Notes under the pieces: generated by a model | What the model was told of the DNA's origin: nothing | Seen by the model: the letters and a program-made list of their open reading frames with translations, nothing else | The model's database searches: none | From: Candidatus Aciduliprofundum sp. | Lineage (GTDB): Archaea > Thermoplasmatota > Thermoplasmata > Thermoplasmatales > Aciduliprofundaceae | NCBI GenBank assembly: GCA_015523135.1 | Contig: WAKY01000007.1 | Span: 1 to 9,649 of the forward strand | Reading direction: 5' to 3' | DNA length: 9,649 nucleotides | Position numbers and translations under genes: made by a program | In this document: positions 1-4,998 of the stretch, one piece after another | Position numbering within the stretch: position 1 is the stretch's first letter | Layout: each line of letters begins with the position of its first letter

Positions 1-583
1 TTAATGCCTCTCTTGTTAAAATCCCAAAGAACATAGGAACAAAGACAACTTCAATTATTGTTATTATGAGCAACATTGTTGGAACAGATACATTGGAAGA
101 TGCGGCGTAAATTGCAAGCCATCCCGGAACTGTTATAATAGCGAGGATAAAGCTGAATGCCACGATTATGGTTGCCAGCTCCAAATTTCCACGGGAGAAT
201 CCTGTGTATGCGATGCTCATGGAAGAGCAAGGCACAACCATAGAGAGCATCAAACCAAGGGCAAGTTGTGGACTTAGAGGATAAAAGAGACCGATGAGCC
301 ATATTAGAAACCACATCAAAATTGGGGCTACAATAAGACCCATGGTAAGTCCTATGGCAAGCTGTTTACCCTGTTTCACCGAATTCTTAAGCTCCCCTAA
401 GCGAAGATTTATCATCATCGGATAAATCATAGAAATTACAACTGCCAAGTTTAGCCAGTGAAAAATTTCCTTGTACTTCTCCACATGTATATAAAGGCCC
501 ACAATGAAGCCAAGGAGCATAGAGATGGTGACATACACCGGTAAGAATTTGTCAAGGTGATTCTTCAATCGCAGATAATCCAT
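1..583 (-). CDS. ACR3/bile-acid symporter-type permease, C-terminus cut off by window edge
   Basis: This reading frame stays open on the minus strand to the window edge and gives the first 194 residues of an integral membrane protein. Hydrophobic segments lie near residues 14-34, 44-58, 76-101, 106-126, 136-160 and 166-187. The stretch VPCSSMSIAYTGFSRGN (about 117-133) matches the region of ACR3 arsenite exporters that carries the essential TM4 cysteine (here Cys119), and SMIYPMMINLRLGEL (51-65) resembles the paired ACR3/BASS segment. ACR3 proteins expel arsenite from the cytoplasm, while related BASS proteins move organic anions with sodium. The fold is fairly secure but the substrate is not. 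I chose the ATG at 583 because an AGGAGG lies 7 bases before it; the in-frame ATG at 589 would have only 1 base of spacing. The gene follows the UspA gene with 2 bases between stop and start, so they should be co-transcribed. Confidence 0.72.
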   Translation of the reverse strand, partial: MDYLRLKNHLDKFLPVYVTISMLLGFIVGLYIHVEKYKEIFHWLNLAVVISMIYPMMINLRLGELKNSVKQGKQLAIGLTMGLIVAPILMWFLIWLIGLFYPLSPQLALGLMLSMVVPCSSMSIAYTGFSRGNLELATIIVAFSFILAIITVPGWLAIYAASSNVSVPTMLLIITIIEVVFVPMFFGILTREAL

Positions 584-585
584 GC

Positions 586-1059
586 TCATTCCTCCTCATG
601 AGTTTTTATTATCAACACGGGCTTCTTGGTCTTCTTTAGAACCCTCATAGTAGTGGATCCAAATATTTCATAGGAGAATCCCTGCTTTCCATGGGATGGG
701 AGTAATATGAGAGACACATTCTCTTCCTCTGCTACCTTCACTATTTCCTCGTAGGGTATGCCAAATCTTACCATTATTCGGAGTTTGTTGGCTTTCATCA
801 TTTTCTTGCATCTCTCTGCCCTCTCGGTTAGTTTTTCCATTGCCTTTGCTTTTAATTTTTCCTCGATATCTTTAATTTCCCTTTCTTCTCTCTTGTAGAG
901 ATACGCATACCCGTTGAGCAGTTCCTCAAGGCGTCCCTCGTCAACTACATGGAGAATGATGCATTCTCCGACCTCACTTTCATTGTCCCTGTTGAATCTT
1001 TGAATCGCTCGCATTGAACCTTCACTAAAATCCGTTGGAAACAGTATTTTACGAAACAT
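586..1059 (-). CDS. Universal stress protein (UspA family)
   Basis: A 157-residue single-domain Usp protein, the usual length. It opens with MFRKILFPTDFSEGS, the Usp beta-1 strand with the Asp (residue 10) that contacts adenine in ATP-binding members. The C-terminal nucleotide loop reads PSHG-x9-GST (about 121-136), followed by the final strand KKPVLIIK. This is the G-x2-G-x9-G(S/T) motif of the MJ0577 type with the first Gly replaced by Pro, so ATP binding is likely but not certain. Residues about 46-92 form a long charged helical insert, as in MJ0577. GTG codons extend the frame back to 1071, but I prefer the ATG at 1059: it starts at the conserved MFRKIL and is preceded by a GGTGG-like site. 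The permease gene lies directly downstream, so the protein may be a cytoplasmic stress or nucleotide sensor linked to transport. That link is inference. Confidence 0.88.
   Translation of the reverse strand: MFRKILFPTDFSEGSMRAIQRFNRDNESEVGECIILHVVDEGRLEELLNGYAYLYKREEREIKDIEEKLKAKAMEKLTERAERCKKMMKANKLRIMVRFGIPYEEIVKVAEEENVSLILLPSHGKQGFSYEIFGSTTMRVLKKTKKPVLIIKTHEEE
591..596 (-). promoter_or_regulatory. Shine-Dalgarno site deciding the permease start
   Basis: On the minus strand this reads AGGAGG, inside the last codons of the UspA gene. It is 7 bases from the ATG at 583 and only 1 base from the ATG at 589 (which overlaps the UspA stop as ATGA). It therefore favours 583 as the start and implies translation of both genes from one transcript. 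Confidence 0.7.
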
Positions 1060-1155
1060 TACAACCACCACATTTCAATTTTTTTTGAAATTTTTTGGAA
1101 GCATGAAAAACCCATATTAATAGTTTGTTGGACATTTTTGTTTATTTTTCTTTAT

Positions 1156-1168
1156 TTTAAACATTTTC
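1156..1168 (-). promoter_or_regulatory. Probable BRE/TATA promoter of the uspA-permease operon
   Basis: On the minus strand this reads GAAAATGTTTAAA and continues AATAAAG, a purine-rich BRE followed by an archaeal TATA box. It is the exact mirror (13 of 13 bases) of the BRE/TATA element at 1202-1214 serving the divergent gene. A start of transcription about 25 bases beyond the TATA box would fall near 1133 and leave an untranslated leader of about 75 bases before the ATG at 1059. A weaker alternative TATA (TATTAATA, near 1114-1121) would give a leader of about 30 bases. Confidence 0.5.
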
Positions 1169-1201
1169 TTGCTAAATTAACCAAAGTTTGAGATGATTTT
1201 T

Positions 1202-1216
1202 GAAAATGTTTAAATA
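1202..1216 (+). promoter_or_regulatory. BRE/TATA promoter of the regulator-radical SAM operon
   Basis: GAAAATG (BRE) is followed by TTTAAATA at 1209-1216, a consensus archaeal TATA box. Its centre is about 27 bases before the ATG at 1240, so transcription should begin at or within a few bases of that ATG, giving a leaderless or nearly leaderless mRNA. The palindrome at 1225-1250 lies between this TATA box and the start codon. Confidence 0.7.
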
Positions 1217-1224
1217 TTATTATG

Positions 1225-1250
1225 ATATTTCTCATAAATATGAGAAATAT
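1225..1250. promoter_or_regulatory. Perfect palindromic operator over the transcription start
   Basis: Two 11-base arms, ATATTTCTCAT (1225-1235) and ATGAGAAATAT (1240-1250), are exact inverted repeats around a 4-base AAAT spacer. The right arm contains the start codon of the winged-helix regulator at 1240. Position and symmetry fit a binding site for a dimeric winged-helix protein that would block RNA polymerase loading. The obvious candidate binder is the gene product itself (autoregulation); the symmetry is seen, the binder is inferred. Confidence 0.65.
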
Positions 1251-1653
1251 TAAAAAACATAAAACATACGAATCACTGAGACGAGTTATGATTCACTGGG
1301 GTTTTGGAGATTTAGAATCTGCAATCTACGCACTCTTAGTGATGAAAAAAGAGCCAATGACTGCTAGGGAAATTGCAGATGAAATTGGTTATGCTTATAG
1401 TTCTGTAGTAAATGCTCTAAATCAGCTGATAAGGCATGAGATGATTGAGAGAAAAAAGAGTGGGAAATGCTACACATATTTCGCCGTAATAGATTTCATC
1501 AGAATAATAAGGAATGAGAGATTGAAAGTGAAGAATTTTCTCACAGAGGCAAAGATGGCACTAGAAGAAGAGAATGGCAAGTATGCTGAACTTTTGAAAC
1601 ATCTAGAGGAGGGGATTGAGTATTTAGGAAAAATTGAAAAAGAGGTGAAGTAA
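1240..1653 (+). CDS. Winged-helix transcriptional regulator (MarR/GbsR/TrmB-like)
   Basis: A 137-residue protein with a basic N-terminus, then GFGDLESAIYALLVMKKEPM (about 21-40), the entry helix typical of TrmB and GbsR-like regulators. The helix-turn-helix TAREIADEIGYAYSSVVNALNQL follows (41-63), then a wing near 72-83 with KKSGKCYTYFAV. The remainder (about 91-137) is charged and helical, probably a coiled-coil dimerisation arm. No ligand-binding domain is evident, though Cys77 in the wing could be a redox or metal contact. An upstream ATG at 1222 would add six residues, but promoter spacing and the palindrome favour 1240. The stop TAA touches the ATG of the SPASM radical SAM gene, so this first gene of the operon probably controls the two radical SAM genes and itself. 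Confidence 0.8.
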   Translation: MRNIKKHKTYESLRRVMIHWGFGDLESAIYALLVMKKEPMTAREIADEIGYAYSSVVNALNQLIRHEMIERKKSGKCYTYFAVIDFIRIIRNERLKVKNFLTEAKMALEEENGKYAELLKHLEEGIEYLGKIEKEVK

Positions 1654-3168
1654 ATGGAAAAGAAAGAAAATCTGAATGAGGGAGAAATAATAGATTACCT
1701 AAACAAGGTGATGGACCACAAATTTACAAGATTCATAATGAAAGAGATGACCGAAGTTAAAAAACTTGAAAGGTCATTTGCAATTTATGCTGAGGTTGAA
1801 AAGCCTAAGGGTGTAAAAGAAAGACTCCATGCGAAAATCGTGGGCGAGGCTCTTGAGAAAGGAGCTGAAAAATTTGGAGCCAGTCCTGAGGCGATTAAGA
1901 ACTTTTTAAAAGATTCATACATGCGTAAGGCATTTGCAGTTATAATAAGAAGTATTGCCGAATACGGAATAACAAGACCTCAGAGATTAATCGCTCCTTT
2001 TATGGTTGTCTGGAACTTCACCAAGCAATGCAATTTGAAATGCAAGCACTGCTACGCAAATGCAACCCCTTATCCCGCACCCGACGAGCTCACTTTGGAG
2101 CAGAAGTATCAAGTTGTAGATCAACTCGACGAAGCTGGAGTTGCAGCTATATCATTCTCTGGTGGTGAGCCCCTTACAAACAAAGATTTTCTTAAAGTGG
2201 CGAGGTATGCAAAATCAAAGGGCTTTTATTTAACAGTGGCAACAAATGGTACTCTTATATCTGAAAAAATGGCCCAAAAATTAAAGGAGGTTGGAATAAG
2301 CTATGTAGAAATCAGCATTGATGGGCCAAACCCGGAGATACACGATGAGTTTCGCGGAGTTAAAGGTGCTTTTAATGCAGCTATCAGAGGTATAAAAAAT
2401 GCAAAAGCTGTTGGATTACAGGTTGGGATAGCAACCACGGCTACCCATGAGAATCTCAATTCAATTCCTGAAATAGTGAAACTTGCAAGGGAACTAAAAG
2501 TAGATAGAATGATAGTATTCAATTTCATACCCACGGGCAGAGGAAAAGATATAATAAACGAGGATTTAACTCCTGAAGAGAGAGAAGAGTTAATGAAATA
2601 TCTCTACAAAGAGTGGCAGAAGGGAGACATGCAGATATTCTCCACCTGCCCCGCTTATTCAAGAATCTCAATAACAGCAATGGAGGAGGGCAGTGGAGAT
2701 AAAGTCTCACCAACGCATTTTGCAGAGATGGAATTACCAAGAGAGTTTGGTGGCGCAGCTAAAGCCCTTACAGAATTCATAGGCGGTTGCGGTGCTGGAC
2801 GCATTTACTGCTCAATAGAGCACAATGGAGACATTCAACCCTGCGTATTCCTCCCCATCAAAGTTGGAAATGTTCTAAAGGATGGTTTTGTTAATGTATG
2901 GAAGAACAGCAAGGTTCTAAATGAGCTTAGAGACAGAGACGCCCCAGATTATGCCTGCTCATCATGCCCGTTCAAATATGTGTGTGGTGGGTGCAGAGCA
3001 AGAGCATACGCTTACTACGGAGACATCAAGGCGCCAGATCCCGGATGCATACTGATGAAAGATGAGTGGGAGAAACTAAAAATGTATGCGAACATAAGCG
3101 ATTCAAGCAAGAATAACGAGAATCTGGAATCTGGTAAGAGCAATGTAGAATTTGCACTCAGCAAGTGA
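1654..3168 (+). CDS. SPASM-type radical SAM protein with three predicted [4Fe-4S] clusters
   Basis: A 504-residue protein. Residues 1-115 are a mostly helical N-terminal region of unknown role. The radical SAM core begins with CNLKCKHC (Cys126, Cys130, Cys133), the CX3CX2C site that binds the cluster cleaving S-adenosylmethionine, followed by SGGEP (169-173) contacting SAM. A SPASM domain supplies eight cysteines (379, 386, 397, 435, 438, 444, 447, 465), with CX2CX5CX2C near 435-447, enough to ligate two auxiliary clusters fully. Cys332 in a STCPAYSR segment is an extra cysteine. The last 30 residues look disordered. SPASM enzymes modify peptides or, in the NirJ/AhbD branch, tetrapyrroles; I cannot assign this substrate. 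Translation starts at ATG 1654, directly after the regulator stop, with GAGGTGA at 1642-1648. The stop overlaps the start region of the B12-binding radical SAM gene, suggesting coupled synthesis. Confidence 0.88.
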   Translation: MEKKENLNEGEIIDYLNKVMDHKFTRFIMKEMTEVKKLERSFAIYAEVEKPKGVKERLHAKIVGEALEKGAEKFGASPEAIKNFLKDSYMRKAFAVIIRSIAEYGITRPQRLIAPFMVVWNFTKQCNLKCKHCYANATPYPAPDELTLEQKYQVVDQLDEAGVAAISFSGGEPLTNKDFLKVARYAKSKGFYLTVATNGTLISEKMAQKLKEVGISYVEISIDGPNPEIHDEFRGVKGAFNAAIRGIKNAKAVGLQVGIATTATHENLNSIPEIVKLARELKVDRMIVFNFIPTGRGKDIINEDLTPEEREELMKYLYKEWQKGDMQIFSTCPAYSRISITAMEEGSGDKVSPTHFAEMELPREFGGAAKALTEFIGGCGAGRIYCSIEHNGDIQPCVFLPIKVGNVLKDGFVNVWKNSKVLNELRDRDAPDYACSSCPFKYVCGGCRARAYAYYGDIKAPDPGCILMKDEWEKLKMYANISDSSKNNENLESGKSNVEFALSK

Positions 3169-3173
3169 TGAGT

Positions 3174-4553
3174 ATGAAGATACTACTTATCTCACCACCA
3201 ACAATTAGCGCAATAAAAGCCATAGTGGGAACAACGGGTCCTCCATTGGGCTTGGCATACCTTGCTTCAATGGTTCGCAATGAGCATGATGTGAAGATAG
3301 TGGATTCTCTAGCAGAAGATTTAAACTATGAGGATGTAAAAAGGATAATAAAAAGCTACGACCCAGATTTGATAGGCATAACTTCCACAACATCAATGAT
3401 GCCAGATGCATACATAATTTCAAAGATGGCAAAAAAGATCAACGAGAATGTGAAAATAGTTATGGGAGGGCCCCATGTTACATTCACCCCCGAGAGAACT
3501 TTCAAAGAATGCCCCTGCATAGATTATATTGTGCGTGGGGAAGGAGAAATAACATTCAAAGAGCTTGTGGATTCTTTAGAAAAGAACAAGGATACTTCTA
3601 ACATCTTGGGATTGAGCATAAATATGGGAAATAAGGTCAAAAACAATCTAGCAAGGCCACTTATCAAGGATGTGGATACCATACCCATGCCCTCTTACAA
3701 TTTGCTTCCCATGGATAAGTACCAAGTAGATGGCATAAAATTTGGAACTATTATGACCTCTCGCGGTTGCCCATTTAACTGTGCATTTTGCTCCTCTTCC
3801 TTGCAATTTGGAAAAAGATGGAGAGGGCACAGTGATAAAAGGGTAATTGAAGAACTTAAAATACTCCGCGAAGAATATGGGCGTAAGGAGATAGAATTTT
3901 TGGACGATACATTCACTCTAAACAGGCCAAGGGCAATAAGAATTGCAAAGAGAATAAGAGAAGAAGGGTTAGACATCTCATGGACTGCATCTTCCCGCGT
4001 AGATATATTTACAAACGAAGTTGCCGAAGCATTAAAATACGGAGGGTGCCATACTGTTTACTTTGGCATAGAGTCTGGCTCTCAAAAAACATTGGATTTC
4101 ATAGGCAAGAGAATAACTCCTGAACAATCGCTAGCGGCTGTAAAGAAAGCAAAAACTCACAAATTGCATGCATTGGGAGCGTTTATCATAGGATTTCCAG
4201 AAGAAACCAAGGAGGATATAAAGAAAACAATAAAATTCTCAAAGAAAGTTGGTGTAGATTATGCACAATTCACAGTGGCAACTCCATATCCAGGAACAAG
4301 ATTGTGGGATTATGCTATGGCAAGGAATTTAATCTTAACATTTAACTGGAGAAAGTACACCACCTTAGACCCGGTTATGAAACTAATGCACTTCACAACC
4401 CAAGAAATTACAAAATTCCTGCAGTGGGCTTATGTCTCTTTCTATGTAAGACCCATTTATTTGCTCAAAGATTTAATAATGCAGGGAGGTTTCATATTTA
4501 GAAGAGCTATACCTAATGCAATAAAAGTGGCAAGACAAACAATGAAAATATGA
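3174..4553 (+). CDS. B12-binding domain radical SAM protein (BchE/HpnJ/Grs superfamily)
   Basis: A 459-residue protein from the chosen start. Residues 1-130 form a cobalamin-binding Rossmann domain: MKILLISPP, GPPLGLAYLASM, DLIGITSTTSMMPDA and GGPHVTFTPE (98-107). No DxHxxG motif is seen, as is usual in this class. The radical SAM site is CPFNCAFC (Cys199, Cys203, Cys206), followed by LDDTFT, GIESGSQKTLDFIGK and GFPEET, all standard. The C-terminus has YVSFYVRPIYLLKDL, a segment common in the BchE/HpnJ-like branch. Members methylate unactivated carbons or rearrange and cyclise substrates; archaeal GrsA/GrsB, which make cyclopentane rings in tetraether lipids, belong to this superfamily. That assignment is only a candidate. 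Starts at GTG 3165 and ATG 3168 are possible; ATG 3174 fits the family N-terminus and has GTGAT at 3165-3169. It overlaps or abuts the stop of the SPASM gene. Confidence 0.86.
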   Translation: MKILLISPPTISAIKAIVGTTGPPLGLAYLASMVRNEHDVKIVDSLAEDLNYEDVKRIIKSYDPDLIGITSTTSMMPDAYIISKMAKKINENVKIVMGGPHVTFTPERTFKECPCIDYIVRGEGEITFKELVDSLEKNKDTSNILGLSINMGNKVKNNLARPLIKDVDTIPMPSYNLLPMDKYQVDGIKFGTIMTSRGCPFNCAFCSSSLQFGKRWRGHSDKRVIEELKILREEYGRKEIEFLDDTFTLNRPRAIRIAKRIREEGLDISWTASSRVDIFTNEVAEALKYGGCHTVYFGIESGSQKTLDFIGKRITPEQSLAAVKKAKTHKLHALGAFIIGFPEETKEDIKKTIKFSKKVGVDYAQFTVATPYPGTRLWDYAMARNLILTFNWRKYTTLDPVMKLMHFTTQEITKFLQWAYVSFYVRPIYLLKDLIMQGGFIFRRAIPNAIKVARQTMKI

Positions 4554-4567
4554 GAAAAATAAAATAT
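4546..4567 (+). promoter_or_regulatory. Candidate OsmC promoter next to an operator half-site copy
   Basis: TAAAATAT at 4560-4567 is an A/T box centred about 25 bases before the ATG at 4588, which would make the OsmC transcript leaderless; no Shine-Dalgarno site is present. Immediately before it, AAATATGAGAAAAAT (4546-4560) matches the spacer plus right arm of the palindrome at 1236-1250 in 14 of 15 bases. It covers the last codons and stop of the B12-binding radical SAM gene. The match could be chance in AT-rich DNA. Confidence 0.4.
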
Positions 4568-4569
4568 TT

Positions 4570-4583
4570 CATCTTTTTTGATG
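4570..4583 (+). terminator. Weak T-tract terminator after the radical SAM operon
   Basis: CATC, six T residues and GATG form a short interrupted palindrome 17 bases beyond the stop at 4551-4553. Archaeal polymerase terminates on T-tracts, so some readthrough reduction here is plausible, but the tract is short and lies inside the proposed OsmC promoter region. Confidence 0.3.
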
Positions 4584-4587
4584 CCAT

Positions 4588-4998
4588 ATGGAAAAATTAG
4601 AGTATGAAATTAAAGCGAAATGGGACGGAAATGTTGGCACATACATACAAGTAAGGCATTTTTCTCTTCGCACCGATTCCAACACAGATGGAGGAGACGA
4701 AGGCCCTTTACCGGCGGAGATGCTCCTCTCCGCGCTGAGTGGTTGCCTAATGATTAATTGGGGCCGATTGATAAAGAAAATGCACCTTCGCGTAGATGAT
4801 TTGGAGATAGAGGTCAGTGGCTGGAGAAATCTCAGCGAGCCACAGCTACAGGAGATAAATTACATGGTTCGGGTTAAAACCTCTGAGCCGAAGGAGAAAA
4901 TCGAAAAAGTAAGAATTTTAGCGGAGAAGTACGGCACGGTGTACAACACCATAGGAAAAGAGAAGATAAAGGGGAGTGTGAATATTGTAAACATCTAA
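4588..4998 (+). CDS. OsmC/Ohr family protein lacking the second catalytic cysteine
   Basis: A 136-residue protein of normal OsmC length. SNTDGGDEGPLPAEMLLSALSGCLMINW (about 31-58) is the conserved OsmC core, with the peroxidatic cysteine at Cys53 on the central helix. Canonical OsmC/Ohr proteins reduce organic hydroperoxides with a second cysteine near the C-terminus, in a segment like AEKYCxVxNT. Here it reads AEKYGTVYNT, with Gly116 (codon GGC) where Cys is expected, and Cys53 is the only cysteine in the protein. It may therefore act by a one-cysteine mechanism, bind a thiol or acyl ligand, or serve another role, as in YhfA-like relatives. No ribosome site precedes the ATG; an A/T box about 25 bases upstream suggests a leaderless transcript. 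It is on the same strand as the radical SAM operon, and its stop codon interlocks with that of the convergent membrane-protein gene. Confidence 0.8.
   Translation: MEKLEYEIKAKWDGNVGTYIQVRHFSLRTDSNTDGGDEGPLPAEMLLSALSGCLMINWGRLIKKMHLRVDDLEIEVSGWRNLSEPQLQEINYMVRVKTSEPKEKIEKVRILAEKYGTVYNTIGKEKIKGSVNIVNI

Noticed and set aside
1072..1091. Short inverted repeat ATTTCAA/TTGAAAT around a T-run upstream of uspA
   Set aside because: Arms of 7 bases in a very AT-rich stretch are expected by chance; no further support.
1222..1239. Upstream ATG at 1222 as the start of the winged-helix regulator
   Set aside because: It lies only about 10 bases past the TATA box centre, so it would probably not be in the mRNA, and the added residues (MIFLIN) do not resemble the family.
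1654..3168. Naming the SPASM enzyme AhbD or NirJ
   Set aside because: General similarity of the SPASM region exists, but no other heme or heme d1 biosynthesis genes are nearby and the long N-terminal domain is not explained.
3695..3976. Minus-strand open frame of 93 codons inside the B12 radical SAM gene
   Set aside because: The plus-strand gene shows full motif conservation here; the antisense frame has no recognisable domain or start signals.
3174..4553. Naming the B12 radical SAM enzyme GrsA or GrsB
   Set aside because: Superfamily membership is clear, but the sequence by eye does not separate ring synthases from methylases, HpnJ or BchE relatives; a phylogeny is required.
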